Shown: positions 19,950 through 29,211, numbered from the stretch's first letter. The stretch is DNA of 64,000 nucleotides from Bacteroidetes bacterium SB0662_bin_6 (GCA_009839485.1 VXPQ01000058.1:1-64000); one strand, 5' to 3'. Made by a program: numbers and translations. The notes: generated by a model from the sequence alone, not told the origin.

Positions 19950-21788
19950 CTACCCATCCACGCGCTGTTTCCTTGTGGCGGTGTCATAAGCTGCGCGGGC
20001 AGTGATGACCGTCTTCAGATCGGATACCGCGGGGACCGCCACATCCCACCAGGCGCCGCCAATATCGCCGCTTCCGTCACGTCCGACAGCAACGGAAATT
20101 ACCGTCGAGCGTTCGGACGCCCGTGCGTCCTGCAACGATGAGCCAAGCGCGTCGATGGAATCCACGTGCACCGCATCGGCGCCCATACTTTCCGCATGAG
20201 CCACGAAATCGATGGCCGGCAGCACTTCGTGCACCGTGTCTTCGAACATATTATTGAAGCTGGGCGAGCCGGCGCTGCGCTGCAGATTGTCGATGCAGCC
20301 ATAGCCCTGGTTGTCAAACAGGACGACGATGATCTTATGGCCCATCATTACTGCTGTGGCCAGTTCGGAATTCATCATCATGTAGCTGCCATCCCCGACG
20401 ACGACAAGTACTTCGCGGTCAGGCAGGGCCATTTTTACGCCGAGGCCGCCCGCGATCTCATACCCCATGCAGGAATACGCATACTCGACGTGGTATCCAC
20501 CAGGCTTCGGCGTACGCCATAATTTGTGAAGTTCACCGGGCAGCGAGCCTGCTGCACAAACCACCACCGAGTCCTCGTCTGCGACCCTGTCGATGGCCCC
20601 CAGTACCTGCGCATAGGAGAAGGGCGGACCGCCGGGGGCGGTAAGCGCACCGTGAACAACGGCCCGCCATTCATCGGCCCTTTGCATGGACAGCGACCGC
20701 CAGGTGTCATCGACTGCGTACCCGTGCAGAGCAGATTGAAGGCTTGACAGCAAACGCTTCGCATCGGAAAAAATCGGTATCGCGCCGTGCTTGCTGGCGT
20801 CCAGCGGATTCACATTGACCTGCACCAGTTCCCGATCCGGATTGCTGAACAGGGATCTCGACGCAGTGGTGAAGTCCTGCAGCCTTGTGCCGATGCCGAT
20901 GATCAGGTCGGCTTCCGCCGCCGCTGCATTGGCCGCGGACGATCCGGTCACGCCAATCGCACCCAGATTGAGCGGGTTTTCCCAATGCAATGCGCCTTTG
21001 CCGGCCTGCGTTTCGGTGCATGGGATACCGACCGCGTCAATGAAAGAGGCTAATGCATCGCTTGCCTTGCTGTAGAGCACGCCGCCGCCGGAAATGATCA
21101 ATGGGCGCTTCGACGATCTCACGCGCTGTGCGAGGTCGTGGACTTCTGACATCGCTGCGTCAGGCACCTGCACTTTCCATATCCGTTTTTCAAAAAACGC
21201 TTCCGGATAATCATAGGCCTCCGCCTGCACGTCCTGGCATAACGCAAGCGTGACCGGGCCGCAGCGGGATGCATTCATAAATGTGGTCATCGCCCGGGGC
21301 AGCGCGGTGATAATCTGTTCGGGTCGCGTGATCCGGTCAAAGTATCTGGATACGGGACGAAAACAGTCATTCGCACTCACCGTGCCGTCGCTAAAACTTT
21401 CGATTTGCTGCAGTACAGGGTCCGGCCGCCGATTGGCAAAAACATCCCCGGGCAAAAAAAGCACCGGCAGGCGGTTGGCATGCGCAAGCGCTGCAGCCGT
21501 GACCAGATTCGTGGCGCCGGGTCCAATGGATGTCGTGCAGGCCATTGCTCCCCGACGCATCAACGCCTTTGCGTACGCGATGGCGGCCAGCGCCATGCCC
21601 TGCTCGTTGTGGGCGCGGTAGGTCGGCAGGGTATTCTTGCTTGCGAAAAGGGCTTCGCCTATCGCCGCCACATTGCCATGGCCGAAAATGGCCCAGACTC
21701 CGGCAAAATACGGGCGGATATCCCCATCGTCATCGATGTATTGATTGGCGAGATACCGCACCAGTGCTTGTGACATTGTCAACCGCAT
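19950..21788 (-). CDS. iolD: 3D-(3,5/4)-trihydroxycyclohexane-1,2-dione hydrolase
   Basis: Thiamine-diphosphate enzyme that opens the inositol-derived ring to 5-deoxy-glucuronate. 612 residues, the usual size, in the acetolactate-synthase fold: the N-terminal Pyr domain has YRAHNEQGMALAAIAYAKA with the ThDP-activating Glu and SIGPGATNLVTAAALAH; the middle domain follows; the C-terminal PP domain has the ThDP motif VVGDGSYMMMNSELATA and LFDNQGYGCI. A GGGAG lies upstream of the ATG. It starts 89 bases after the iolG stop and its product is passed to IolB. Confidence 0.96.
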   Translation of the reverse strand: MRLTMSQALVRYLANQYIDDDGDIRPYFAGVWAIFGHGNVAAIGEALFASKNTLPTYRAHNEQGMALAAIAYAKALMRRGAMACTTSIGPGATNLVTAAALAHANRLPVLFLPGDVFANRRPDPVLQQIESFSDGTVSANDCFRPVSRYFDRITRPEQIITALPRAMTTFMNASRCGPVTLALCQDVQAEAYDYPEAFFEKRIWKVQVPDAAMSEVHDLAQRVRSSKRPLIISGGGVLYSKASDALASFIDAVGIPCTETQAGKGALHWENPLNLGAIGVTGSSAANAAAAEADLIIGIGTRLQDFTTASRSLFSNPDRELVQVNVNPLDASKHGAIPIFSDAKRLLSSLQSALHGYAVDDTWRSLSMQRADEWRAVVHGALTAPGGPPFSYAQVLGAIDRVADEDSVVVCAAGSLPGELHKLWRTPKPGGYHVEYAYSCMGYEIAGGLGVKMALPDREVLVVVGDGSYMMMNSELATAVMMGHKIIVVLFDNQGYGCIDNLQRSAGSPSFNNMFEDTVHEVLPAIDFVAHAESMGADAVHVDSIDALGSSLQDARASERSTVISVAVGRDGSGDIGGAWWDVAVPAVSDLKTVITARAAYDTATRKQRVDG

Positions 21789-21877
21789 AGATGTGTCTCC
21801 CGATGGTTCAAGATGCTCGATTTCAGGCGCTTGTCGGCGCGTGAATCAATGTACGAAAATTCTCATGGAGCCGTGGG

Positions 21878-22879
21878 CTACCGAACGTACCGCACTTGAA
21901 TAGTTCTTTTTTCTTTCAGCGCCTGCGCCGCAGCATCGGCGAGCTCCAGCGCCCGCAAGCCATCCAGGACGGTGGTCCGCGGCGTCTCATTACCCATTAT
22001 TACGGAGACAAAGTGCCTCATCTCCATGCGATATGCCTCCGCATAACGATCATGAAAGAAGTGCTTGTTCCTGGAGCCGGTGCTTCCCTCATCCCCGGAA
22101 ATGAGCAACTGTGTTTCCGGTTGATTTTCAACGCGCGCGGTCCGCAAGGAACCGTGTACCTCGACACGCTGGTCATATCCATACGAGGTGCGTCGACTGT
22201 TACTGATACTGCATAGTCGGCCGCCGGGCGTCCGAAGGGTGATCAAGGCGGTATCGATGTCACCGGCTTCGCCAATCGCAGGATCCACGATGCTGCTGCC
22301 ACTGGCGCTGACTTCGTCGGGCTCTTCTCCCAACAGCCAGCGGGCCACATCGAAATCATGAATCGCCATGTCACGAAACAGACCCCCGCTGGCCCGAATG
22401 TAGTCCAGCGATGGAGGCGAAGGATCCCGACTGATGATCTGGATAGACTCGACATTGCCTAACACCCCATCTCTTACCAATGCGTGCAGTCGTACAAAGT
22501 CAGGGTCATAGCGCCGGTTGAAGCCGATGACGAAAGGAATATCATTCTTTGTCACCGCGTCGACGCAAGCCTGGGCGCGGGTTGTCGAAAGATCCAGAGG
22601 CTTCTCACAAAAAATCGGGATGCCAAGACCGGCAATGCGTTCGATGAGGTCCGCATGGGTATGCGTGGCGCTGGCAATCACGACGCCGGCAAGCTCCTTG
22701 TCGTCCAGCGCCTCATTCAGAGATACGGCTTTGGCTCCGGTCACGCCGGACAATTCTGCGGCTGCCTCCCCGTCCGGATCCACGATATACCGCAACGCTA
22801 TGCGATGGTCCGCACGGACATTTGCCCCGTGAATCCGTCCAATGCGACCGGCCCCAATCAACGCAATCGGTAACCTCAT
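21878..22879 (-). CDS. iolG: Inositol 2-dehydrogenase
   Basis: NAD-dependent Gfo/Idh/MocA-family enzyme oxidising myo-inositol to 2-keto-myo-inositol, the first step of the pathway. 333 residues: Rossmann motif ALIGAGRIGRIHGANV at the N-terminus, then IFCEKPLDLS with the conserved EKP, FVIGFNRRYDPDF and the catalytic DMAIHDFDVARWLLGEEP. It is the first gene of the iolG-D-E-B block. The transport gene, iolC, iolJ and iolA are not in the window. A hairpin-forming palindrome lies about 26-40 bases upstream. Other Gfo/Idh substrates are possible, but the context makes inositol very likely. Confidence 0.93.
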   Translation of the reverse strand: MRLPIALIGAGRIGRIHGANVRADHRIALRYIVDPDGEAAAELSGVTGAKAVSLNEALDDKELAGVVIASATHTHADLIERIAGLGIPIFCEKPLDLSTTRAQACVDAVTKNDIPFVIGFNRRYDPDFVRLHALVRDGVLGNVESIQIISRDPSPPSLDYIRASGGLFRDMAIHDFDVARWLLGEEPDEVSASGSSIVDPAIGEAGDIDTALITLRTPGGRLCSISNSRRTSYGYDQRVEVHGSLRTARVENQPETQLLISGDEGSTGSRNKHFFHDRYAEAYRMEMRHFVSVIMGNETPRTTVLDGLRALELADAAAQALKEKRTIQVRYVR

Positions 22880-22904
22880 CCTGTATTCACACGATGTGAG
22901 AGAT

Positions 22905-22918
22905 GGTTCGAAAGAACC
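22905..22918. promoter_or_regulatory. Palindrome upstream of iolG (possible operator or hairpin)
   Basis: GGTTC and GAACC surround a GAAA centre, 26 bases before the iolG start. A related GATGGTTCAAGATG lies upstream of iolD near 21804-21817 and shares GATGGTTC with this site. It could be an operator for a local iol regulator or a small hairpin at the end of the cystathionine beta-synthase transcript. Confidence 0.3.
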
Positions 22919-22926
22919 GGCAGTCC

Positions 22927-23061
22927 TTTAGGGCCCCGATCAGGTTGTTTTTTTATGACGGCGCCAGGGCCCCGAGCGGGTCGTTTTTCATGACGGCGCT
23001 AAAGCGCCGAGCGGGTTGTTTCCTTATGACGGCGCCAAGGCGCCGATCAGGTCGCTTTTGG
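22927..23061 (-). repeat. Tandem 35-36 bp repeats copied from the 3' end of the cystathionine beta-synthase gene
   Basis: Three imperfect units (about 22927-22954 partial, 22955-22989, 22990-23025) follow the coding copy at 23026-23061. On the minus strand each reads as a variant of the gene's last codons (DLIGALAPS then stop), for example NNPLGALAPS followed by a stop. Each unit contains a small GGCGC/GCGCC hairpin, so the array could act as a series of weak transcription stops between this gene and iolG. Confidence 0.8.
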
Positions 23062-24409
23062 TGATGATCTGATACGTTTCTCCCGGTTCCGCCTTCACGA
23101 GCACGGCTCCGCCGCCCCGCTCAAGGTACATGGAAAGATGCTCAAGGCCAAGTGAACGCGGAACCACAGGGAAAGGAGCATCCATGATGCCTTCTACAGG
23201 CTGGTCTCGCGTTTCCGGATCCTTGATGAGGCGATCGATAATCACGCTTTCGGTAAGGCTTCCAATAAGCTCATCGTTTTGCATCACGGGCATCTGTGAG
23301 ATGCCGCGCTCGGCCATGACCCCGATTACCGAACCAAGGGTGTCTTCAGGCAGGGCAAACGCCAACTCGTCGTTACCATTCCGGGCGTCCAGAACCCGAT
23401 CGACGGTAACCTCCGGCATACTTGACAGAAAACCGTGGTTGCGCATCCAATTGTCATTGAATGTCTTCGAAAGATACCGGAAGCCCGAATCGGGCAAAAG
23501 CAACACGAACACATCGTCGCTGGAAAGCTGCCCGGCGTGCGCTTCGATCCACGACAGGGCGCCTGCAAGCGCCATACCGGAAGACTGTCCGCAAAACAGG
23601 CCTTCTTCCGCGGCAAGCCGCCGCGCCATCTGCATCGCTTCTCTATCCGTTACCTGCACAAAATCGTCCAGCACGTCGAAATCCATGTTTGCCGCCAGCA
23701 GGTCCTCTCCGACCCCTTCGGTCAGATAGGGATAAATGTCGCCCGGATCAACCTTCCCGGTATGAAAATACCCATGATAGATCGAGCCATACGGATCCAC
23801 GCCTATAACCTGCACGTTCGGATTCCGCTCTTTCAGATAGCGCGATACGCCGGAAAGCGTTCCGCCCGTGCCTGCCCCGCCTACATAATGGGTGATCCGC
23901 CCATCCGTGCCTTCCCATATCTCGGGCCCGGTCGTTTCGTAATGGGCGGCTCGATTTGCGGGGTTGTCATACTGGTTCAGGTATACCGCACCAGGAATTT
24001 CTTCGGCAAGACGCTGCGCGACGGAATAGTAGGACCTTGGATCCTCCGGGGCTACGTTGGTAGGACATACAATCACCTCGGCGCCCAACGCCCGCAAAAC
24101 ATCCAGTTTTTCCTGACTCTGTTTGTCGGTGGTCGTAAAAATGCACCGGTACCCGCGCGTCACGGCAGTCATGGCCAACGCAGCGCCCGTATTGCCGCTC
24201 GTGCCTTCGACGATGGTGCCCCCCGGCCCTAACAGACCGTTCTGCTCGGCCTCTTCGATCATGGCCACGCCGATACGATCCTTAACGGATCCGCCCGGAT
24301 TGAAATATTCCAGCTTGGCCAGCACCGTACAAGGACAGTCCGCCGTAATGCTGCGAAGCTGTACGAGAGGTGTCTTGCCTATTGTGCCGGTGATATTTTC
24401 GTGCCACAT
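23024..24409 (-). CDS. Cystathionine beta-synthase (PLP domain plus CBS-domain pair)
   Basis: PLP enzyme condensing serine with homocysteine in transsulfuration. About 461 residues. The fold-type II catalytic domain has ITGTIGKTPLVQL, the PLP lysine in NPGGSVKDRIG (residue ~43), EGTSGNTGAALAMTA, VGGAGTGGTLSGVSRYLKE and GQSSGMALAG. Two CBS modules occupy about residues 350-461, as in the eukaryotic-type enzyme, without the N-terminal heme domain. An O-acetylserine sulfhydrylase role is less likely given the CBS modules. The ATG at 24409 follows GGAAAG. The last codons are repeated downstream in tandem. Confidence 0.9.
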   Translation of the reverse strand: MWHENITGTIGKTPLVQLRSITADCPCTVLAKLEYFNPGGSVKDRIGVAMIEEAEQNGLLGPGGTIVEGTSGNTGAALAMTAVTRGYRCIFTTTDKQSQEKLDVLRALGAEVIVCPTNVAPEDPRSYYSVAQRLAEEIPGAVYLNQYDNPANRAAHYETTGPEIWEGTDGRITHYVGGAGTGGTLSGVSRYLKERNPNVQVIGVDPYGSIYHGYFHTGKVDPGDIYPYLTEGVGEDLLAANMDFDVLDDFVQVTDREAMQMARRLAAEEGLFCGQSSGMALAGALSWIEAHAGQLSSDDVFVLLLPDSGFRYLSKTFNDNWMRNHGFLSSMPEVTVDRVLDARNGNDELAFALPEDTLGSVIGVMAERGISQMPVMQNDELIGSLTESVIIDRLIKDPETRDQPVEGIMDAPFPVVPRSLGLEHLSMYLERGGGAVLVKAEPGETYQIITKSDLIGALAPS

Positions 24410-24565
24410 AATGCTGCTTTCCGATGGTACTGTCTTGCGCGTGTGGTACGCATAAGATCCCGTTTTGCTCGCTTCTTGCATGCCCCCTATTGTAAAATTC
24501 TTGCAACGAAAAGGGCTGACGAAAAAAACAAACGGGGTGGAGCAGAATAGGAACAGGCTTGCAAA

Positions 24566-24644
24566 GGATACTCTGAATAGCGCTAACAGACCCTAAGTCC
24601 GCAAAGCTCAGAGGCTGAGAGAGGTGGGTTTGATCAGAGTATCC
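24566..24644. repeat. Family A inverted repeat, copy A4, containing a family B fragment
   Basis: The left end GGATACTCTGA and right end TTTGATCAGAGTATCC bound the element. From TAAGTCCGCAAAG onward it aligns base by base with the reverse complement of A1 with about five differences. Between the left end and that point there is an extra stretch of about 17 bases, part of a family B match (24577-24596). Confidence 0.8.
24577..24596 (-). repeat. Family B fragment, copy B3, nested in A4
   Basis: ATAGCGCTAACAGACCCTAA differs at only two positions from the reverse complement of the B2 core (ATAGTGTTAACAGACCCTAA). It is shorter than the other B copies and lies inside a family A element. Confidence 0.7.
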
Positions 24645-24826
24645 TTAAAAATACCCGCATATTGGCAGACAACACAGTTGGCCCGGTTTTTGATGATACT
24701 CCATTTTCCCCACTCGCTTTTCGCCTTCAGGGGTATGATTGCACACATAGACCTGGCGCGTCGTATTTTCTACTTGTACTGACCGAGGCGCCTGCTGCCT
24801 GCTGCCTCGCACACCGGAACGCCTTT

Positions 24827-27373
24827 ATGCCCGCACGGGAAACATATCCGTATACAAGCAACCACAGCGCCCGCGACGTCGATGACGCCGAGCAATTCAT
24901 TCCATTCCCGACGCCCGCCGAAGAAAAGCAAATGGGCATGTCGGACATACCGGAAGAGTTGCCCGTGCTGGCGCTCCGCAATACCGTGCTGTATCCGGGA
25001 GTGGTACTGCCTATCACGCTCGGCCGGGATGCGTCCATGCAGCTTGTAAAGGATGCTTTTGACGGAAAACGTATCATCGGGGCTGTTGCACAGAAACGGA
25101 GCGAGGTGGAAACGCCCGGTACGGAAGACCTGTACCGTCTCGGCACCGTGGCCGATATTCTAAAGTTGATCAAGATTCCGGGTGGCCCCAACTCAATGAT
25201 CATCCAGGGGAAACGCCGCTTTGAAATAAATGAGTACATACAAACCGAGCCGTATTTCAGGGCCAGTGTGTCCCCGATCGCAGAGGATTGGGCCACGGAT
25301 GAGGTAGAACTCAAAGCTCGTATCCGATCCGTCAAGGAACTGGCCATCCAGTTCATCAATCTTTCGCCCCATTTGCCGGGGGAAGCCGCCCTTGCCATTC
25401 AGCAGATCGATTCGCCGCCCCTGCTCATCCATTTTATCGCCTCGAATCTTCAGATCAGCGTAGAGGAAAAACAGGCGCTCCTCGAACTCAACGAACTGAC
25501 CCTGCGAGCCGATAAACTAATGGAGTACCTGAATCGCGAGATCCAGGTACTGCAAGTTTCTGAAGACATCCGCAGCCGCGTGCGGACGGACGTGGACAAG
25601 CAGCAGCGCGAATATCTGCTGCGCCAGCAGATGAAAATCATCCAGGACGAACTGGGCGAAAGCGAAAGCGCCGGCGACGACGTGCAGGAACTTCGCAGCC
25701 GGGCCGAAAAGAAAGAACTTCCGGACTATGTGCGAGAAACGCTGGACAAGGAAATAACGCGTCTGGCGCGCTCCAACCCTGCCTCCCCGGATTATGCCGT
25801 CACGCGCAACTACCTGGACTGGTTGCTGGAACTGCCGTGGCTCGAATATTCGAAAGATGACCTGGATATTACACGGGCCGCCGAGGTACTCGACGAAGAT
25901 CACTACGGACTGGATCAGGTCAAAAAGCGTATTCTGGAATATCTCGCGGTCCTGCACCTGAAAGGCGACATGAAAGCGCCCATTCTTTGCCTGCACGGCC
26001 CCCCCGGGGTCGGCAAAACGAGTCTGGGCAAAAGCATTGCCCGCGCCATCGGGCGCGAATTCGTGCGGATGAGCCTCGGCGGGATCCGGGACGAGGCGGA
26101 AATTCGCGGTCACCGGCGCACCTACGTGGCAGCGCTTCCCGGACGGATCATCCAGGGAATCAAAAAGGCGGGAGTCAACAACCCCGTCTTCATGCTGGAC
26201 GAAGTAGACAAGATAGGGGCGGATTTTCGGGGCGATCCGTCAAGCGCCCTTCTTGAAGTGTTGGATCCGGAGCAAAACGACAATTTCAACGACCACTACA
26301 TAGAACTGGACTACGACCTGTCAAAGGTCTTCTTCATCGCGACGGCGAATTTTCCGGAAATGATTCCCGGCCCCCTTCGGGACCGCATGGAGAGTATCGA
26401 AATCACCGGATACACCCAGGAAGAGAAGCTCCGGATCGCGAAGCAATACCTCGTGCCCCGTCAATTGGAGCATAACGGCCTCACGGCGGAACAAATGACC
26501 TTCGAAGATGAGGCCATCGGCACCATCATCGATGGATACACCCGCGAATCGGGCGTGCGCAAGCTGGAACGCACGATAGGCGCCGTAGCCCGGGGAGTCG
26601 CCAAGCAGATAGCCACGGGTGAAGCAGCCTCCGCAACGATCCGGGCGAAGGATCTTGAAAATTACCTGGGTGGGCGCAAGCATTTTCCGGAGGTTGCCCA
26701 ACGCACGGAAGTCCCCGGCGTGGCAACGGGTTTGGCCTGGACTCCGGTAGGCGGAGATATTCTTTTTATAGAAGCATCCGTATCCCGGGGAAACGGGAAA
26801 CAGGTCCTGACCGGCAAACTGGGCGAAGTAATGAAAGAATCCGCCCAGGCCGCTCTTTCGTATGTCAAATCACGCGCAGATACGCTCGGCATTCCGGAAG
26901 ATGCGTTCCGGCACTGGGACGTACACGTCCATGTGCCTGCAGGGGCGGTGCCGAAAGACGGGCCGTCTGCCGGCGCCGCCATGCTGAGCGCACTGGTATC
27001 TATCTATACACAGCGACGTGTCCGGCATGATGTGGCCATGACCGGTGAAATCACCCTGCGCGGACTGGTTCTGCCGGTTGGAGGCATCAAGGAGAAAGTA
27101 CTGGCTGCAAGACGTGCAGGTATCCGAACCGTGGTGCTTCCGGACAAGAACGAAAAGGACATCAAGGAAATTGCCGACGGCGCGCTGGAAGGCCTGGAAA
27201 TCCTTTTTGCCCATCGGGTAGAGGATGTTCTCGATCAGGTGCTGGAGGAAAAACCGGTCACTGATGTGCAGGAGATGTTCTGCATCTCTCCTGAGGAGAA
27301 GCATGCCGAAAAACCGACTGCACAGGATGCCAATGGCTCGACAGTGGTGGATGTGGACGTAGAGATTGCCTGA
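24827..27373 (+). CDS. lon: ATP-dependent protease Lon
   Basis: Cytosolic AAA+ serine protease that degrades misfolded and regulatory proteins. About 848 residues: N-terminal substrate domain beginning [20 protein letters not shown], coiled-coil linker, AAA+ module with Walker [10 protein letters not shown] (about residues 391-399) and Walker [14 protein letters not shown], then the C-terminal protease domain with the catalytic Ser714 in [10 protein letters not shown] and Lys757 in [10 protein letters not shown]. Codons between 24662 and 24827 are open but not Lon-like, so the ATG at 24827 is preferred. An ATG at 24932 would still give a complete catalytic core. The final 40 residues are acidic and variable. 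Confidence 0.96.
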   Translation: MPARETYPYTSNHSARDVDDAEQFIPFPTPAEEKQMGMSDIPEELPVLALRNTVLYPGVVLPITLGRDASMQLVKDAFDGKRIIGAVAQKRSEVETPGTEDLYRLGTVADILKLIKIPGGPNSMIIQGKRRFEINEYIQTEPYFRASVSPIAEDWATDEVELKARIRSVKELAIQFINLSPHLPGEAALAIQQIDSPPLLIHFIASNLQISVEEKQALLELNELTLRADKLMEYLNREIQVLQVSEDIRSRVRTDVDKQQREYLLRQQMKIIQDELGESESAGDDVQELRSRAEKKELPDYVRETLDKEITRLARSNPASPDYAVTRNYLDWLLELPWLEYSKDDLDITRAAEVLDEDHYGLDQVKKRILEYLAVLHLKGDMKAPILCLHGPPGVGKTSLGKSIARAIGREFVRMSLGGIRDEAEIRGHRRTYVAALPGRIIQGIKKAGVNNPVFMLDEVDKIGADFRGDPSSALLEVLDPEQNDNFNDHYIELDYDLSKVFFIATANFPEMIPGPLRDRMESIEITGYTQEEKLRIAKQYLVPRQLEHNGLTAEQMTFEDEAIGTIIDGYTRESGVRKLERTIGAVARGVAKQIATGEAASATIRAKDLENYLGGRKHFPEVAQRTEVPGVATGLAWTPVGGDILFIEASVSRGNGKQVLTGKLGEVMKESAQAALSYVKSRADTLGIPEDAFRHWDVHVHVPAGAVPKDGPSAGAAMLSALVSIYTQRRVRHDVAMTGEITLRGLVLPVGGIKEKVLAARRAGIRTVVLPDKNEKDIKEIADGALEGLEILFAHRVEDVLDQVLEEKPVTDVQEMFCISPEEKHAEKPTAQDANGSTVVDVDVEIA

Positions 27374-27420
27374 CGGGACATCTCACCCGTTCGGCAAACG
27401 GATGCCCTGAAAATATCGTG

Positions 27421-27645
27421 TCATTCCTCGTCAAGGACCCGGGCATCCTCGATATTCGGATCCCGTCCCTCTTTGAAGGCTTTTTCAGCATCCGTGTAGA
27501 TGTCGGCAGCCCGCCGGGCCGCAGCGCTGATCGCGCCGGTAGTAAGTCGGGCGGCAAGACCGCCAAGACATACGAGTCTGCCGAGCATATTGAGCTGCTC
27601 GAACTCGACCAGACGCTCTTCCGGACGTTCTTCCGCCTCGCTCAT
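27421..27645 (-). CDS. Small hypothetical protein, translationally coupled
   Basis: 74 residues, with an acidic N-terminus (SEAEERPEERLVEFEQL), a weakly hydrophobic middle (LGRLVCLGGLAARLTTGAIS) and a polar acidic tail. Its start overlaps the stop of the upstream small gene by four bases (ATGA), implying coupled translation. No domain was recognised. The overlap and shared strand support it as a real gene rather than chance. Confidence 0.5.
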   Translation of the reverse strand: MSEAEERPEERLVEFEQLNMLGRLVCLGGLAARLTTGAISAAARRAADIYTDAEKAFKEGRDPNIEDARVLDEE

Positions 27646-28028
27646 GACGACGCGGGGTCGGCATCAACGGCCTGTTCCTCGTCTCCCTCTGAATCCTCTT
27701 CCCCGGAAGCAGCGTCTCCGCTCGAACGCTTTCTGAACATATCCTCGACTTCGTGCGAGAGCGCCTGCCCTAACTGCTGAAGACTGCACACTACCGCAGC
27801 CGCCGCATCCGACGCCGACATATCCTCCTCACGCCCTTCCGAACGCTTGCTGAGAATATCTTCGATTTCCTGTGAGAGCGCCTGCCCGAATTGCTGAAAA
27901 CCCCGCACTACCGTAGACGATGCAGCCTCCGCAAGAAAAACAACCTTTTCCTGAGGGGAAAGCGCATCGAAATCGGAGCGGATGCGTTGATACTCTTCGT
28001 TCCTGTTCTCTTTGCCGTTGTCGCTCAT
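27642..28028 (-). CDS. Small acidic hypothetical protein with an internal duplication
   Basis: 128 residues, highly acidic at the C-terminus. A segment of about 33 residues occurs twice: VVRGFQQFGQALSQEIEDIL near residue 40 and VVCSLQQLGQALSHEVEDMF near residue 82, both followed by KRS and a Gly/Glu-rich linker. Each repeat looks like an amphipathic helix. No known domain was recognised. It is divergent from rsgA and overlaps the next small gene by four bases. The duplicated helices suggest a helical bundle or an oligomerising adaptor, which is inference. Confidence 0.6.
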   Translation of the reverse strand: MSDNGKENRNEEYQRIRSDFDALSPQEKVVFLAEAASSTVVRGFQQFGQALSQEIEDILSKRSEGREEDMSASDAAAAVVCSLQQLGQALSHEVEDMFRKRSSGDAASGEEDSEGDEEQAVDADPASS

Positions 28029-28142
28029 GACCTTTTTCAGAAGATAGATGTTACAGCGCCTTTACACGATGAGTCTACCTGCCTTTTGTAGACAGAAGAT
28101 ATACGCACAGGTTCCACAACCGCCTCCCTATGCCCGGCGCCC

Positions 28143-29129
28143 ATGAATGCTTCGCCTGACACGGATAGCGCCCGGAATACGTCCCCTGTCGACCTTGTAG
28201 CGGGGACGGTTATTCGATCGACAGGCAGCTGGTGCGACGTACGCACCGGCGAGGAAACGATTCCTGCAAGAGTGCGGGGACGGTTTCAACTCGGAGAACA
28301 GGGCGCTACCAGCCCGGTCGCTGTCGGAGACCGGGTCATGGTGAAGCGAAATGCGGACGCCACCGGGGTCATCACACAGATTCATGAGCGCAAGAATCAG
28401 CTCGGGCGGCGCGCCGCCGGACGCCGCGTGGGACGCGAGCATATTCTGGTCGCGAATATCGATTGCGTATGGATCGTACAATCAATCCGGTTACCCCGCC
28501 CGAATCCGGGTTTTGTCGACCGGGTGCTGGTTACGGCGGAAGCGAACGAAATTCCGGCGGGTATTGTACTCAACAAGTCGGATCTGATCCAGGAGGAACA
28601 CGCCGGGATCATTGCGGAACTGCGCAATAACTACGCCCGCATCGGGTATCCCATCCTGACGGTCAGCGCCAAAACCGGGGAAGGCATGGAAGCGCTCAGA
28701 GAGCATCTTGCCGGAAAAACAAGCGTATTCACCGGACCGTCCGGGGTTGGAAAATCTTCGCTGATCAATGTGCTCGAACCCGGTCTCGATATCAAAACGT
28801 CGCATGTCAGCACAAAAACGCAAAAAGGGCGTCATACGACCGCCTACGCCACGCTCTTCTCCCTGAAAAGCGGCGGCTACATTGTCGACACCCCGGGCAT
28901 CCGTGAGTTCGGTGTCCTGTATATAGATCCCTGGGAGTTGTCGCACTATTTTATCGAGTTCAAGCCCTACCTCGAGGCTTGCCGATTTCCCACCTGTACC
29001 CATGATCACGAACCGGACTGCACGGTCAAGCAAGGCGTAACGGAAGGCGGCATTTCCGAGCAACGCTACCGGAGCTACCTGAATATCCTCGACACCATCC
29101 GTCTCGGGGACAAGGATGTAGGGCGCTAA
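28143..29129 (+). CDS. rsgA: Ribosome small subunit-dependent GTPase A
   Basis: Circularly permuted GTPase that helps late maturation of the 30S subunit. 328 residues: an N-terminal OB fold (about 15-80), then G motifs in the permuted order, with G4 VLNKSDL before G1 GPSGVGKSSLINVL and G3 VDTPGIREFG, and a C-terminal zinc site with Cys and His in CRFPTCTHDHEPDC. The ATG at 28143 is the first codon of the frame. It lies divergent from the two small acidic genes and convergent with topA, with repeat B4 in between. Confidence 0.96.
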   Translation: MNASPDTDSARNTSPVDLVAGTVIRSTGSWCDVRTGEETIPARVRGRFQLGEQGATSPVAVGDRVMVKRNADATGVITQIHERKNQLGRRAAGRRVGREHILVANIDCVWIVQSIRLPRPNPGFVDRVLVTAEANEIPAGIVLNKSDLIQEEHAGIIAELRNNYARIGYPILTVSAKTGEGMEALREHLAGKTSVFTGPSGVGKSSLINVLEPGLDIKTSHVSTKTQKGRHTTAYATLFSLKSGGYIVDTPGIREFGVLYIDPWELSHYFIEFKPYLEACRFPTCTHDHEPDCTVKQGVTEGGISEQRYRSYLNILDTIRLGDKDVGR

Positions 29130-29167
29130 ACGGCAAGGGCCGCATCCGGATTTTCCGATCCCGGTTA

Positions 29168-29211
29168 CTTAGGGTCTGTTACCACTATGCAGCAGCGCTC
29201 TGCGGGGCCTA
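29168..29211 (+). repeat. Family B dispersed repeat, copy B4 (long form)
   Basis: ACTTAGGGTCTGTTACCACT, then ATGCAGCAGCGC and TCTGCGGGGCCTAC. Its reverse complement aligns with B1 at the window start over the whole length. The last bases include the TAG stop codon of topA at 29209-29211. It lies between convergent rsgA and topA. Confidence 0.8.

Larger units (their letters stand above)
24410..24826. other. Divergent intergenic region between the cystathionine beta-synthase gene and lon
   Basis: This 417-base gap holds the composite A4/B3 repeat at 24566-24644 and the upstream sequences of two divergent genes. An open frame continuous with lon begins at 24662, but its first 55 codons do not resemble Lon. 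I saw no CIRCE-type heat-shock inverted repeat and no convincing promoter match. Confidence 0.6.

Noticed and set aside
22927-23061. CRISPR array
   Set aside because: Units are directly contiguous with no unique spacers, and they copy the end of the adjacent gene; no cas genes are present.
24662-24826. N-terminal extension of Lon
   Set aside because: The 55 extra codons do not look like Lon and begin just after a repeat; the start at 24827 is more plausible.
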